Shown: positions 23,301 to 45,200, counted from the first letter of the stretch. The stretch: DNA of 64,000 nt from Climacteris rufus (GCA_013398175.1 VZRZ01002565.1:1299491-1363490); one strand, 5' to 3'. Numbers and translations are program-made. Notes: generated by a model from the letters alone, not told the origin.

Positions 23301-26300
23301 TAAAGGCTGACACAGTTATTGGGTACATTCGTAGTTAGTGTTATTTTTAAAAGAGCTACATAGCCAAGATCAAATAAATATTTCTGTTTTCATTGGCGTT
23401 CCTTAAATATGAGAGAAATCTTTATTACAACAACAATTTGACTCTGTGAGTAATCTTCTTTACTAAGATAAGCCCCTTTCTGCTACACAGAGTTAACTTC
23501 TTCTGCCATAAATTACATCATTCTGCAGGCTGTACCTCTTAAAAAGAGTGCTTTAGGTCCCTATTGCGTAATCCCTACTCACAGGAATGATCTTTACCTA
23601 AGGGAGATGCTACACTAGAATCAAATTACTCCCCTGAGTAACGGTGACCTAAGTAAATACAGGAATTGCAAGCATGTGTAGAGTTTTCAGTCAACTATGA
23701 AGAAACAAGCTTAATGAGGACATTTGGTTCAGACTGTTCTATCCTTTTTAATCCACTCCCTTCCCATTTGTAATGAAAGCAAAACAAATTGGCCACTTGA
23801 GATTAAAAACAGCTAGGCAAGGACATGGGAAAGGTGGTGCAACTTGTCCTCTCATGGTGCTGTATGTGCTGGAGAGATGGCACAGACACTTGGGAAGTCT
23901 TGTTCAAGAATGAAGGAGAACGTCAGGAACCTGCTTGAGAGCACGTTTGCTACAGCTTCTAGACCTCAAGAGAAAAGAAAGGAACCAAACTTGGCAAAAA
24001 CTAACATTAGTTAATGTAACAACAGCATAGTTTAAGGCAGAACCAATATCTGGAAGCCAAATTTTGCCAAAATGTATTTGAAGCAGTTCCCTATGTGGTC
24101 AAGGACCTTTATCTCCTAGGTTTGGCGGCAGTAAACTCTCCAGCTTACTGTATTCCTTTGGTCCTACACACAAACCTTGCACACCTGCGGAGCTCTGATC
24201 AGGGCACTTCTATCTCTTCATGTTGAAGGCAAGCCACAATCCTTCACTGGGATGCAGTTCACAGCATAACCTCACATGCATCAGGAGGGCAAATTTAAGT
24301 CCCTTGCTCTACCAGTGACAGTTAATACATGCAAATCATGTGCAAAACACGACTGTCAACTATACTTTGCTAGAAGCATATACATTTTAAAAGAAAATGG
24401 ACTTCTTTACTGCCAGTTAGCATTTCCTTAAGACTTAGTATATGCTATTCAATGTATAGAAACAGTCAATGGCTCACATTTCTTTGCCATATTCCAAAAA
24501 CACATGGTTTTCTCATTTTGGATTTTTTGAATTCTCTGTGTTTATTACCTCAATTACATTAATTTCTCAACTATACAAAGTAGTGTTAATTTTCTTTCAC
24601 AGTGCAGAAAATAATGAAAAATTACAGTTGAAAATTTTGATTGGGCACCAAAACCAAAACAAAACAAAAAAAAATCCCAAATGCAAACCAGATAATTGCA
24701 TTGAATGTGTTTTGTTTCAACAGCTGCAAAATGGAATCATTGCAGTAGATTGAGCTGTGCTGTCTCAGTGGCTGGGAAGGAGGAGGGCAAGACAGTCAGG
24801 TGCCAGGGACGGAATAGGGTGAATTGCACCACTTCACGCTGAAATACAGAGAGAGCTAACAACACCTTGAGCCGTTCTAGGTCCTGTCCTCACCCTCCTG
24901 TAAAGTGGTTTGGCAAAGCCGACTTGAAATCGTGCTACATATGAGAATAGCGTATTTTCTGTGGGAAAGGACATTTGAGGGTACTTGAAAATCACCATTT
25001 GGATCTACCTGCTTTACACAGTCCAAGCAGAAGGGAAGATTCCAGGAGCAGAGTGGCTGCAGCAGGTGTAGTGGAAGATAAAGTCTCTGGTATAGTACCA
25101 GTTTCTACCTCACAGCACTAAGAGCTCTTCTTATAGACAAAATGTATCAAATACCCATTTTACTATAAATTATTCAATAGCAAATTTAGAGTCCTGGAAT
25201 CAAACATGAGACAGATAAGTTGCTTAGTCTTACATTAGGAGGATTACCATGGTGATTCTGACATGCCTCTACTGTCTTAAACTCTGCAAGTTACTCTATA
25301 TTTTGCTATTAAAACTCCCCCCATATTTTTCTTTTGGGGGAGGTATCTCTGATTTATGAGATCGTACAGACAGAATTCCCCTGAGATTTGAAATTACTGG
25401 ATTAGACCATATCCCTTGAAAAGGGGGAGAAAAACTATTGCCAGTCTTAGGGCTAAGAAGAGTTATTATTGGAAAGTGCAGACTAGAGCCTGAACATCTT
25501 GTAAGCATTTTAAAGCCTTTTGCTCTTACATCTCCACAAAAAAACCCCCAAACTTGACTGTAATTGAGACCACACAATGTATTTAGGTAGCGTCCCACAT
25601 AAAACACACCTACATAGAAAAATATGCAGTCCTATCACCCATGTGATTTCCTTGCTTCACCTACATGCAATAATTTGGCAAATTTACAACAAAGACAACT
25701 GGCCAAATCAGCGTCTCTCTAATGAGCAAACCTTTCCTCATGCATTACTCTCCCCCCAGAGAGTAAACCTGGAGCCCTCAGGGTGCTTTTCACTTGTCAT
25801 CTTTGTCGCTGTACGTGGTGAACGTGGTATCATATATATAGACCTGAATGGCTCAGATCTATCAGGACAATGCAGGTAAAGGCAGGATGCTTTCCTACCT
25901 ACCTGTTACAAAGTTCAAAGAAATATTTTGATTAATGCCAGAGGAGTTTGAAATAAGGGTGGAAGATGACTGTGGTAATGAGAAAACACTGCAATAAATA
26001 TGGGGTAGAGAATACTACATGGATTGAGAAAGCATTATAAATTTTAATAGAGCATTTCAGAGCAAATTACTAATTGCAATGAGACAGACCAAAATCTGTC
26101 TAAATTTTTCCTTCACCTTGTCTGAAGGTGCCCAATTTTCTCATAAACTCAGAATAATCATGGACTTAGACAGAAGCATCATTCTGAAAAATTGGTTGCT
26201 AGAGTTAATTATTTAAATACACATAACGGTAGTCATCTCTAGGCATTCACACATGAAAATTCTGGTTTTACTTAATTTGAAGTAAAAAATGTACTTGGGC

Positions 26301-29300
26301 AGTTACATGCTGCTGTTCCACTGACAGAAGGACATTGCATTTTCATGAGGAGGGGTTGACTTAGGTCCTTTTGCTCATTCCCTCTCTTTCCCTGTTATGC
26401 AGTTGCTGCATCTCCAGTAGACCAGATAAGTACTGGTGCTAGAGGGCTACCTGCACTGCTTTTGAGTACCTCTCCTGCCACAAGACTCCAGTGAAGCTTG
26501 AACAATACACAGGCTTTTTGTGGTTTTAAAATAAAAAAATAAAAGAAAAATTACGCCAAGTTTTTCTTCTAGTGGAACAGTCAGGTTTCCTCTCTGGCTT
26601 TATTAAGGGTAGCAGGGTCTTCTAACCACATAAACCTGTGTCATCAGCAGAAAATACAAACACAAATACGGAGCCCAACATCTACTCAAATTATATGGCT
26701 TCCAAATTGTCTAGAAGAGCTTATCAATTAAATCTGGCAAATATCAGATAGACAATAACCGGTGGCAACAGCGTAGTTACATTAAGAAAAAGTACAACAT
26801 AAAGAGAATGAACAGAATGTATGAGGTGGTATAATTGAGCAGCATGAATAAAGGTGATAGAAATGGAATTTAATAAGCTAAAAGGGCATGAGCTAACATG
26901 CGTAGGAGTAACTGATTGCCCTTTCCAACAGTCAGGAGTGATTTTCTTTTTTAATTGGATCATGCTTCTTCATTGCTGAATTGGATGCTTCTTCCTGCCC
27001 TCCTCAAGCACAAAATGTTTAAAACAAGTTTTAAAATATGTAATAACATAAAACTGAGAGAGAAGAGTAAATCACAGGAAACTCTTAGCACAAAAGGGCT
27101 GACTTGATTCTGTCCCTAGAAAGCTTTACAATGCTTTACATTCCTGCCAAAGGAGGTACTGGGTAAGTTTCCAAGACACTAAAGTGATTAAGTTTTGGTA
27201 GACATGCTGATTTTGCACTTCTCTACTTATGTCCATCAAGGGAATTGTTTTCCTTCTCTCTCTCCTTTCTCAAACCATTATATTGATCTTAATGCCACAC
27301 ATTAAGACAGGTGCTCTAATGCATGTGTGAAGTTTTTCTTACAGGGAGATTGCTTTGGTACTCCACCAGTGAAGTTATTTCAGCAACTGAAATAAAGTAT
27401 GTACTGCAAGAACTGTGTTAATATGACAACAACAAAACAGTTGAACTGTGTATCAATGATATAAAGTGTTTATGTCTAATTTTCAAAAGTGACTTACCAC
27501 AATAAACCTAAACCAACCATGTGCTTTTCAAAATAATCACTATTAACCTGCACATTAATGTCAGGCTAAATGAACTGAGTGTGGATCATTTTTCCAGAAG
27601 CAGTATGACTTTGAAAAGAGTTGGTGGGGAAAAAAGTTTGCTTAATTAGCTCTGAAACTCTATTTTATACACAAAGCAACTACCAGCACTGGGATGAGAG
27701 CTGTGGGAAGTATCAAATCTACTGCTCTGCCACATACCTCACATAGTCACAACAGAAACTGTACTTCTCATTCCAAAAAAAAAAACCAAAAGGTATCCAG
27801 AAAAGAACCCTAACTACTTAAAAAAACCTAACCCACTAAACCCCCAAAACCAAACCAAATCAATCCCTACTGCATTGCTTGGAAATGTGTAAATACTCAA
27901 CACTGTTTTTTGAAGTTGCACTGGGAACCCAAAGACATTCAATTCAGTGCCTCTGAAGGCTTCTCTCATGATTCTACAATTGCTTTTTGTGACATGGGTA
28001 AAAAATGTCTGTCTTGTCTTTTAAACAACATGTCTATCTTCTTCCTTCTGACAAGTGGTCTTGTGACTGCCCAAGTAACCATAAAGCGTAAAAGTATCAT
28101 CTGTTCTCTTAAAGATTATGAAATATTGATGTGCCCACAACTGTAATCCAGATGCAGTCTTCAGGCTTTATTGAATTCACGACCTCGAACCCTTTTGATT
28201 TTAGGAGGCACTAACGTAATCTGGGGCCTCAGGCAGTTTGATCGTAACAAACATTGTCAAAGGTACCTTTGCTTGTCTGCCCATGAGTGAACCAGCCCTT
28301 CTTGCAGATGGACCACTTATTGCGCTGGACAGTCCCCCATTTCTTATCTGAGACCTTTAGTGGCAAGAGACAGCCAAGTCTCAGGAACTAAGCATGCATG
28401 GGACTTGAAGAAAAGGGATTGTAAAAGCTCTTACCATCCTCTACCCAACTATCTGAAGCTGTCAGATTGTGTTGTGTTGACCTAAATGTCTAGCACCGGT
28501 AGCCAATATGAGACATAAATAATTTGAAGCCACTTCTGGAAGTGTTAGATCTTGCATTTTTGCTTTTGGCTCTCGATCTGCAATGTGCAGACACATGTGA
28601 TTTACTTCAGAGGGCAATTAATATGGTTTCCCCCTACCTCAAATCATACTTATGTGGAAACTATCCATATGCTGAGAAAGGTCTTTAAATGCATGAACCT
28701 GCATACAAAAGATGTCCCTAAAATTGGATTATTTCCTATGGATTGAGACAAAGAAAAAAAAAATCCACATAAACTCCTTGTGACTCAGAAAAAATGATTC
28801 CATGTCGCAAGCCAATCTCTCCATCTCAGACAACCTATTTCCCAAGACCAATCCTAATGAGTTTAAGATTTGCAAGCAAAAATTCACCATGTGTTTCACA
28901 AATTTGGTTTATAAGAATCACTGTGCTTTACACACTTTTTTCCAAATAGTGGTAGTTAGATCTGGACCTCAAGCCAAGTAGCAGATGTTGGAATTTCCAT
29001 GCAGAAGGCGGCTGCCAGTGACCCAGAGGATCCCCTCTTACTAAAGGAATGCTGCTTCCATACATTTACAGAGTCTGTTAAGTAAGAGGAAATTGAAGCG
29101 TATGTTACATTCATGTCATTTTAAGACAAATCTGTGCAGGTTTTTTCCTTGCAGGGGAAAAGTCTACTGCGTTTTGGAAGGGGAAGGAAGCAAAAAGCAT
29201 TTATTTGTAGATGGCAAAATACTGCAAGCGCAGTGTTGGTAACTCATCCACTGGTGTTTATGATGCCTCAGGGATAGAACTGGAATGGGACCAGAGATTT

Positions 29301-30807
29301 GACTTCTAAACCTCTGCACTAAACTTATGTAAGAATGTAATCCTGTAATGTGCTATTTATGGTTAGCTTAGGCAATCTCATCTAAAAGGCCTCATGAGAA
29401 AAGTTACGCTCTAATACATATGGATGCGATAACATCTATTCTGGGCTAATCAACAGGCATTTGTACAATTAAAAGATGCCCAGTGAAGACTGAGGCTGTA
29501 TCAGCTACAGACCTCAGCAGGCTTTTTAAAGCCACACCAGCCCCCATGAATCCTGGTTCAACAAATATGCCCCTACTCAGGACCATAAAGATTAATGGAG
29601 GATGTCTGTCAAGTGAAGTTGATGGCTTGCCTGCTTAACACTGCACTGACATTCTGTCGTCTAGACCAAATATTTCTTAGCCTGCACCAGGCTCCCTGGC
29701 TCTATTCTGGTACAAATTAAATACTGTTCTTGATGAGAAAACTCACAAATGGACTATTAGATAGTCTACACTGGCATTGAGATCGAATATGAATATGAAC
29801 TGTGTCAGACCTGATTCCCTCAGCTTCCTCTAGTCCTCAAAAACACTAATCACAGGGTTAAGCTCAGTATGTAACAGAACAACTGATATCACAGAGTTTT
29901 TATGGCAACTCAACTCAAGGTTTTTGAATGACTAAGGTTAGAAGTACGTTAAAACATCAAACTAGCAAGCTCCTCAAATAAAAATAAGCTAAGTGCTCCC
30001 TACAGCTATTCTGTAGAAGATTAACTCCTTTTCTGCCCACTACATCTCTCTTTGCTACAAATAACGGGAAAGCAATGACAGTTTTCAACCAACTCTCTCT
30101 CCAGAAGGTAAATGGGTCCCATCTATAGCAAGATCTTGAGTCAAACAATATCATCTTCCCACATTGTCATGTCCGTATTCCACCTCCACAATGGAATTAC
30201 CAGACTTAGTTACTCAGACCTTCATTGTAAATGAGAAAATGGATGAAAGACTATCAAAGGCTGCTTGAGGACTTTCTCAGAAGTGTCACGACTATTTCAG
30301 CAAATAAGACTAACAGAGAACGAGTGTGTCATTGCCCTGTATTCTGTTGCTTCTGAATTGATTCCAGTGCTCTTGATCTGAGCATCACATGCAAAGAAGA
30401 AAATGCAATTTTAATGAAAAAGTTTTTCTCCCTCCAAAATCAGCGCACATGACCATACAGAATTTCCATCAAGGTCAAGAATTTATAATATCAAAAATGC
30501 ACTACAATTTCAGAATTATTCAAAGGATTTCTTGCTTCACAAAAATCCTGGATCTTCCCCTTTCATTGTTTACAAAGGTTGCATAGACTGACATACCATG
30601 AATCTTCCATTCCCCTTCAGGCTCTGCTTTGGTCATCCTTTGATCAATATCACGTTTATCACAAATACATAAATTCAAAAAACAGGCTTCCCACACACAC
30701 CAAAAACAACCTGTATCACTTTTCATCTTCAAAATTTTTACTCAAATTATTCCTTCCCCATGCCACACCACAGACACACTCACAAGAAAAACAATGGTGT
30801 TACTTAC

Positions 30808-30947
30808 TAGGAACTCCAGACACCAGCCGTAATGGACGTAATACTCGGAAAGCCCGCAGTGCTTTAACATCAAATCCGGCACCTTTTCCTCCTATTGAAT
30901 TCCCCCCATCTGCTTTGGTTGCTTGTTCTAAAATTGCACTAAAAAGC
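30808..30947 (-). CDS. CACNA1C: Cav1.2 alpha-1C exon for domain I S3 to S4 voltage sensor (probably exon 5)
   Basis: This 140-bp exon is read from 30947 down to 30808. The acceptor is tttttgcag and the donor is GTAAGTAA. The first base completes the glycine codon left open by the previous exon, and the last base (A) begins a serine codon. The product holds the end of S3 ([15 protein letters not shown]), a short S3-S4 loop ([10 protein letters not shown]) and the S4 voltage sensor. The sensor reads [19 protein letters not shown], with basic residues every third position, which is the hallmark of a sensor that moves outward on depolarisation. The loop differs from the human form I recall at two or three residues (GNSI against ANAL), a plausible lineage difference. 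The frame is intact. Confidence 0.96.
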
Positions 30948-38085
<7,138 letters not shown>

Positions 38086-41064
38086 TTAGCATGAGTGACA
38101 AAGGATCAGGATGTTTTCTTTCGTCATAGGCCACCCCTGCTGCCTCCAAGTCACTGACTCGATGCTTGGGTACACCTACCACCCACAGCTGGCTGGCCAG
38201 GGGGCTTTTCTCCTCAGTCTTGCACGGCCTGCACTCAGTATGACAGGACAAGTGGCAGTAAATTCTAGTTAGATTCTGAACATTTCTGCCCTTGCCTTGG
38301 CATGGACTGACCCCTGCACAGGCCTGTGCAAAGCAGGAGGGGAGAGGGTCAACAGGCATTTCCCAGCCCTCAGCTCCCTGCAGCATATGTGGGCAAATAT
38401 CACCAGCCATCAGAATGAACTGCATCTAGTCTTTTTTTACCTCTGGAGAGGAAGTGTTGCTGCATGCAATACTGTGGAGAGAGATGGGGAAAAAATAAAG
38501 AGGACCCCACCTGAGACTGATGCATATGTCAAATTGAGCCTTCTTTGGGATTCCCTTTCCTATTGCTGGGGAATAAGTAGGCTGAATATCAGTGATAAGT
38601 GATTCACAGATCAGGCTGACTAACGCTAGAGGCTTTTAGTCATTCTGTCAGAATTGTACATATTTCTGTGAAATGCAGGCTGCAATTAAGCATATCCAAA
38701 CAAAGCCACTTCCAGTTACAGTACAGCCTGATTCAAGACAAGCAAGCAGGCTTTTGGAGTCAGTACACAGGCTCACCACCTTTCATCTTTGGGGCTTTTA
38801 GCCCCAGTGTGGAATAAGGATAACAGTGCTGCAGGAAGGGTAGGGATCTCCATCTAAGTAGGAGGGAAACTGCAGGATTAGGTAATCACTACACAACTGC
38901 TGCGTGGCAAGCTGAGTGGGAGATAAGTACATGAAAACTAGATGACAGCAAAAGGAGACTAAGTCCCTACAAGGTTAAACTACAAAGTTATTAAAAGTTC
39001 ACATTGAAGAAATAAAATCCGAGATAGATACAAATTAAAACATCCTAGGCATTCCTGTCATATCTTGAAGGATACCCAACACGACAGTGAGACAGGTCAC
39101 TATTTTTCTTTTCAGCTCTGAATTGCAACTGCCCTGTTCTTCTGTTCAGCTGAGTGCATGTATGGCACTTTCATATTATACAGCAATACAAAATGTGCAG
39201 GATTAAAAAAAGAAAAGAAAAATCATTCCATCATTTGACAGCTGCCCATTTGAATATCTTCCACTCAGCCTCAGGTAATTAATAACTCACTAGAAACCTG
39301 CAGATCAAAAAAAGCAATTGCCAGTTCATCTGCATGTTTACATTAACGTGATATTTTCAGTGACCGAGAAACTCCATCTGACAGTAGCAGGGATATGTTT
39401 GTACTTTAAAATATTGCTGGTTTCCCTCAGACAATGCTTTCACAATGCCTGCAGTATCTCCCAGTACTTAGTACAAGGAACACCTAAAAAAAGAAAAAGT
39501 GTCATTCTGCAGTTATCTGATCCAGTAGTAAAGCTTTTGAACACGCCCACAGCACAGCATTTGTCCGTCATTGTCCCAGATGGAGACACAGCAGCACACT
39601 AAGGATTTCCCTTCCCTTGAACTCAGAGGAGGAAACAACAGCATACAATGAATGCTATGTTCCCAGCTCTACAGATAGGAAGTGCCTTATTTTATTTAGC
39701 CCAGGGACTGGCATGTAACTGCTAACAACCAGGAGTACAACCATGGCCCTGAGCACAGAACAGAGCTCTGTGATGGCCTGCATATTCCTAGAAGGGACTG
39801 ACATGGTGGCCCCTCTCCTGCTGCTGCTGCTGAGAACTGAATGAGTACTGACACACAAATCACAGCCAAACAGACCCAAATGACCCATCTCCATGCACAC
39901 ATTTGTAAAGTAGGAGTCGCTATAGTGAAATCCCTTAAACAAAACCCCAAAGAAATACTAAATGACCCTATGAAGGGAAGTCTGTGTGGTCCTCCCCACT
40001 GCCCAGCATCTTTGTGCTGCCACATGGCTCTATCAGCATAGCCCCAGGCCCCAGCCCACACAGACGGCTTTTAGTAGCTCTGCCTGGAACGTGATGCCCT
40101 GTGTCTGAAAGGACAAAGTAAAGCCTTCGTAGAGGTTGAAGAAAGATGGAAAAGGGCTCCTGGGGAAAAGAACCTGCCCTGAAATGAGGATGGGAGTAGG
40201 GAGTGCTGTGCCTGGGGTGGATGGGGCCTCACTAATAACAGGTGAACAGATTTTTAGCATGGAAACAAAGATTTTCTCTTATGGCAACCCAACACAATAA
40301 TTAGTCTCACTCACTCCCTGTTTCAGCCAAGGGCTTTCCATGCTTGTGGGCAAGCCCTCTTTCCGTCCCACAAGAAGGGCCAAACTACTCTTCAGTCTGC
40401 CTCACTTTGAGGCTGCCCTGCACACTCAGTTCACCCTGCTCTGCAAACAGACACAGGCTCATGATGAAGTGCTGCAGAAACTAAAACCAGCCTTCCCCTA
40501 AAACCTCTCTTAGCAGCCACAGACCAGATGGGTACAGGGGATGTGGAGGAGCCCACCTTCTTGTCCAGGTCCCATTTGAAGCAAGTAGGAAGAAAAATTG
40601 AAGTGGAAGGCCTATAACTCAACCCATGCCCAGCAATTTAACAGCATTCACTGTCATTGACCTCCAGGGACAAACACTGCTGCCAGCTCTGTCTGGCTTC
40701 GTGCTGCACAGCCACAGCACTGTGCAGGCCTGCCTGGCCAGGAGAGCCTTTCCACTCCATGAATTTCATTGAAATACCTGTATTAATGCAATCAAAATGT
40801 CCATGAAAACAAAGAACATTATGGAACAACCTTTTTCTTTAAATTTTAAAAAAATTACTATTTTAAAAATATTTAATACTGCAGAGAGCAGACACTATTT
40901 CAACAACTAACACGTTCCATTTGACTGGGTTTAGGAGTCTCATACCTTTTCCATCTCTAAAGATGCCTATGGGACTACAGACACCTTGTGTTATTGCAAT
41001 AAATACTGCTTGTTGAACCATATTATTGAGGTAATAATACGTCAAAATGTTACACACACGTGCA

Positions 41065-41106
41065 GATATATACACCTATACATAGATATATACATATATA
41101 CATAGA
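41065..41106. repeat. ATATAC/ACATAT microsatellite-like stretch
   Basis: An imperfect alternating purine-pyrimidine run built from GATATATACAC, CTATACATAGATATATACATA and TATACATAG words, with a roughly 16-bp higher-order period. Confidence 0.75.
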
Positions 41107-41459
41107 GAACTACATGCTGTTTGAATAAATTCCTTACAGTGCACTGGTTAAGGTGGAAAGATCCATATAAAATAAAATTCTATAAAAGCTTCTGAAATTA
41201 ACATAAGATACAGAACGTTGAACAGAGGAGAGATTTTATGATCCTCTGCACTTAAATTAATGATTTCAGAGTGTAAAACTGAAGGAAAAATACTGCTGAG
41301 ATTAAACAGTGCAGCTGCTCCAAGACCATTTCGGAAAGCTACTCCTGCTCAGACTCAAGAAGAATTTGAAAAGCCTACTAAATAATTTGTGTTCCCTTTT
41401 CTCCTTATACTATAAAACTAAAGAGCCTTTATGAATGCAGCATAACTCAGTAATGACAT

Positions 41460-41565
41460 AGCATAACTGAGTTCCCTGGAATGTGGGTTGCAGTCCCAGT
41501 TCTGATGCCACCTTGCCCAATAAGCCCACAGATGTGACTCAGCCACTCCCTGCCTCAGGTTAGAA
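41460..41565 (+). repeat. Possible MIR-type SINE fragment
   Basis: CTGGAATGTGGGTTGCAGTC, CCAGTTCTGATGCCACCTTG, TGTGACTCAGCC and CTGCCTCAGGTT lie in the order of the MIR consensus (CTGGGTTCGAATCCCAGCTC, TGCCAC, TGTGACCTTGG, GTGCCTCAGTTT). The copy is heavily decayed and the call rests on pattern memory. Confidence 0.42.
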
Positions 41566-42129
41566 GTGTCAGGACTGTCTCTCACCCTCAGCAGCCACAA
41601 AACAATAAATTTGCCTCTGCTAAATGGGCATCTGCACTTCTGACTGCTAATTCGAAGCTTTTCTCTCACAGGCCAGGGCCACGTGTTTCAATCTCCCAAG
41701 CAACGTAGCACTGCAAAGTATCCCTCATCCCAACTTCTCTGAGAACACAATTTGGTAGGATTTCAGAAGAAACCAAGCTAGACAAATATTGGTATTTCTC
41801 TTTGAGAGAGCTCCCTGCTGTCAGGGAGGGAGGGAGCTGCACACCACCTTTATGGGAGTGAAAGGAGATAGAAACAGCACTGTCCCTTGAAACGCTAATC
41901 CAAATCACAGCATCAAAAGACAGGGAATTTACTTTGGAGCTGCAAGAAAGAAGCAGCAGTATTTTTTATTTGTCTCTTAGAAATGGGAACCAAGCTCATG
42001 TGGCTGAGGCACACGAGGCACATGAAGCATACTGCAAGTTGTAGAATTACAAAGTGATGTAAACGTTTTGAAAACCAAAGAAAAAACATCAACAAAATAT
42101 GACTGGAAGAGGAAGGATAAACGTTTTAG

Positions 42130-42185
42130 AAAACAGGGCAATCCCTAGAGCACATGTTCTGGTCCTGGCTCTACCACTGTTTACT
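42130..42185 (+). repeat. Possible MIR-type core fragment next to a T-rich run
   Basis: CTAGAGCACATGTTCTGGTC followed by CTGGCTCTACCACTGTTTAC resembles the MIR core (GAGCACGGGTTCTGG..CCTGGCTCTGCCACTTAC). It stops at the GTT/T-rich repeat starting at 42191, which may have expanded inside it. Confidence 0.33.
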
Positions 42186-42190
42186 TGAGG

Positions 42191-42243
42191 GGTTTTTTTT
42201 GTTGTTGTTGTTGTTTTGTTTTTTGTTTTTTTTTTTTTTCGTT
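42191..42243. repeat. T-rich / (GTT)n simple repeat
   Basis: T8, then five GTT units, then T4, T6 and a T16 run broken by single G, ending TTTCGTTG. On the transcript strand it is an A-rich tract. It is likely polymorphic in length. Confidence 0.9.
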
Positions 42244-45200
42244 GATATAGGACATTAGCATCACCTACCCTAGCTGACAGATTAGCCAGCACTAACACTG
42301 CCAAGAAGCAAACTGTACATCATCTTACTCTTAACAAAGAAACAAACATTAACTTACCGCTAAGCTCTAAGATACATTTCCAAAGGAGGATTACTGTATT
42401 AAGTATGAAACCCCTCTAATCCCATGTGACTTCCAAATAAGTCACAGGTTTGTATTTGTTTATAATTTTTAAACTGTAGCTAATGTCATCCTGGGTTCAT
42501 AAAAGGACTCCAAAAACAGGAAATCCTAGGAAATTACTGTAGGGTGCCATAAGGCTTTTCTCCTATCAGAGAGCAAGTAGACCAGTGCTGTTTCTGAGAA
42601 ATGGTCATCAGAATGATTCACTGTATCTTGATCCCAGCTTTCCAAACTCCATCTCCCTGCCAGCACTGCTAGTTTATAACATTTTCTTTGCGTAAGCTAC
42701 TCCAGGATCAAATCACAATTAGGTTCTTGCATCTTATACACACCACTCTGAAGAGTTTGCAATTTAAAATTCAGTCACTAAAGGCTTTTTCTCTGTTACA
42801 GCTTGTTATGTGTTTCAAAAACTACAGCTTATATGTTTGAAGTAATGAGTCACAAGCCCTGTGCAGTTAGAACCTTTACAGGGCTGCCTGTTTGACCTTA
42901 GTTACATCAGAGTCTGCATTATTATTCCCTAAAGCTTCCTTAAACATAAGAGAACAAATTTCTTCAGTAATGCAAATACTCAGATATCCAAGGAAAACAG
43001 CAGTAATTTAAGGGCCTCTGTCATATAGGATGCTTTGGCACAGTTACATAAATAGGCTCAGAAAGATACGAATCTGAGTGGAAGCACTCAGACTTTTTCC
43101 AAGTAGGGAAAACAATCTTTTCTGATGGTCAGTGAGGGTCAGTAAGGAGATTTAACTACGGTGCTGGGAAAGATGGCCCAGAGACTTCATGAAAAAAAGG
43201 TTCCATGGTTCTTGGATTGCAGGTTATCTTCATATCTGGGGTATGGATATGTTCACTGTCTGAGTGTGGTAGCCTAGAGACTACTGCTAACATGTATAAC
43301 TTTGACCTTTAGTGATGAAGAGCCATATGATCCATTCAATAAAGAAGATGTAAAAAGAGGTTTGTTGGCAACTGGTTACTTCTGAATGTACTCAGTCACT
43401 CAGGAGACATTTTCAGCTAAGTATGCATGAAAACAATATACATGCACATAAGGGAATAAAACTTAAGGCAAAGAATATGTTTGGATTTTTATTTTTATTT
43501 CTCCATAACATCACAAACAAGTGGCCATATACATTTGATAAAGAGAAAGGGATGATAAGATGGCATACTGCTGAACATAACTCCATTTCCTGTTACTTCC
43601 GGTCCTAAAACAGCATCCCTTCTTCTACATGTTGCCCAAAAATGAGTATTCCCAAAATTTGAGCAAAAGAACACTATCTGATTTTACCCACCAAAATAAG
43701 CCCAAAGAAGAAAGTGGGTGAGTAACATTCAACTAAAGATTAACCCACCTTGTTGGTAAAAAAATCAGAAGTGCCTCTGAAAGGTTAGATCTCCAAATAT
43801 GATCATCACTGCCTTCTCTCCACTCCAGCCAAAGGCAGTGTCAGGCTTTGCAATGAGCAGAGTTAAATTCATACCAAACACTGCAGAAATACCAATTTTT
43901 AATTAACCGCTGGTAAATGGGAGATTCATGCACATACAACTGCTTTAAAGGTGTCCAATGCTAGAAGAATAAATGAAAGACGGAATTCTCACTAATCTGA
44001 GAGAAGCAATTATAAAACAGGAATATAGTGCAAGCCAGCCTTCAGTGCTTTATGATAATTCCTAACATGCCCACGATGTATTTAAAGAACTTCCCCTGAA
44101 ATGAATAGAAGAGAGAACATAAATAGATTTAAATTATTACAGGCCTCATACACATGCCCTATATTCAGTGGTTCCTTTGCAAATCAGTGAGTACTTCAGG
44201 TATAGCTCTCTTGCAGAATTTAGTCTATAAGGTCCTTATTTTTCTTGGAGCACTTTGGGAAAGATCAAATTGAATTTATTTACCAGTTTTGTGGAACTAT
44301 ACTTTATGTCAGAGTCCTATTGCAACCCAGAGCCAAGGTACAGGAGGCCAATCCCCTGTGCTGGTTATCTTGTGCAAACGCTTTCCCTTCCAGTGAGCAC
44401 ATGCTCATACTCACTCAAACCTGAATGTACATGATGAATGCCACTGCTGTTCTGATTTATCATCATTTCACCTACATTTTTCACTAACAGGAAGTGGAAA
44501 AACAAGCTCCAACTATACAGAATAATGCAGTTATTGAGAATTCTACATTTCAGAAAGGGTTGACCTTCCATTAACATTTGGATGGCAATATAAGAGGGAT
44601 ATTGTTTGGAAACCTTTATACTAGAGAAGATTCTGAACAACCTGAGTTAATTTTGAAGACAGCCCTGTTTGGAGTCGGAATTCAGACTAGACAGCCAACA
44701 AAAATCCCTGTTCAGCCTATATGTTTTCTGAGACTCTATATGTATATTTTATCATTCTAAATGTACCTCTAGTCCTCAGAATAATCTAACAAACTTGATA
44801 TTTCCTTTCCATTAGACATCAATGCTTCCCTTTGGGATGCCTCATTCTGCACAATAGAGATGCTCAAGCATGCACCTTTCTGGATACACATAAAGCATTA
44901 TGAAGCCATCCAAACTTCAAATTTGAACTCTGGTGCCAATTAGACAACATCTAACACATAAGGATTTTCTTTACTGTCTTTGTCTAGCAAGAGCGGAAAT
45001 CTCTTGGGTGTTGTTGCTCAAGACTTTTTTTTTTTTTTTTGACTGAAATAGAACAATAGGATCCTGCCTATACATGAGTTAAATCCAGAGAATATGTTCC
45101 TTATGGGTTCAGTTTTGCTTTGGCATGACCAAGAATTGAAGCCATACAAACAGGCCATGTACAAATATTTCAAACTCAACAGCTCTGAAGAGGCAAAGAA

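Larger units (their letters stand above)
9845..30807 (-). other. Intron between S3-S4 and S5 exons (probably intron 5)
   Basis: This 20,963-bp phase-1 intron runs from GTAAGTAA at 30807 to ctctgcag at 9845. It includes a probable MIR fragment near 10650-10790, paired TAATTA-type motifs near 13153-13172, the composite tandem-repeat and CpG-rich block at 14440-16160, and a possible conserved element at 16190-16390. From about 16,400 to 30,800 I recognise nothing beyond short A-rich runs (for example 27770-27860) and a 12-bp duplication at 17311-17334. No alternative exon is evident. Confidence 0.92.

Noticed and set aside
28150..28370. Minus-strand stretch with an AATAAAG signal and a short basic reading frame just before it, suggesting a processed pseudogene.
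   Set aside because: The frame closes after fewer than 30 codons, no poly-A tail follows, and I could not match it to any gene.
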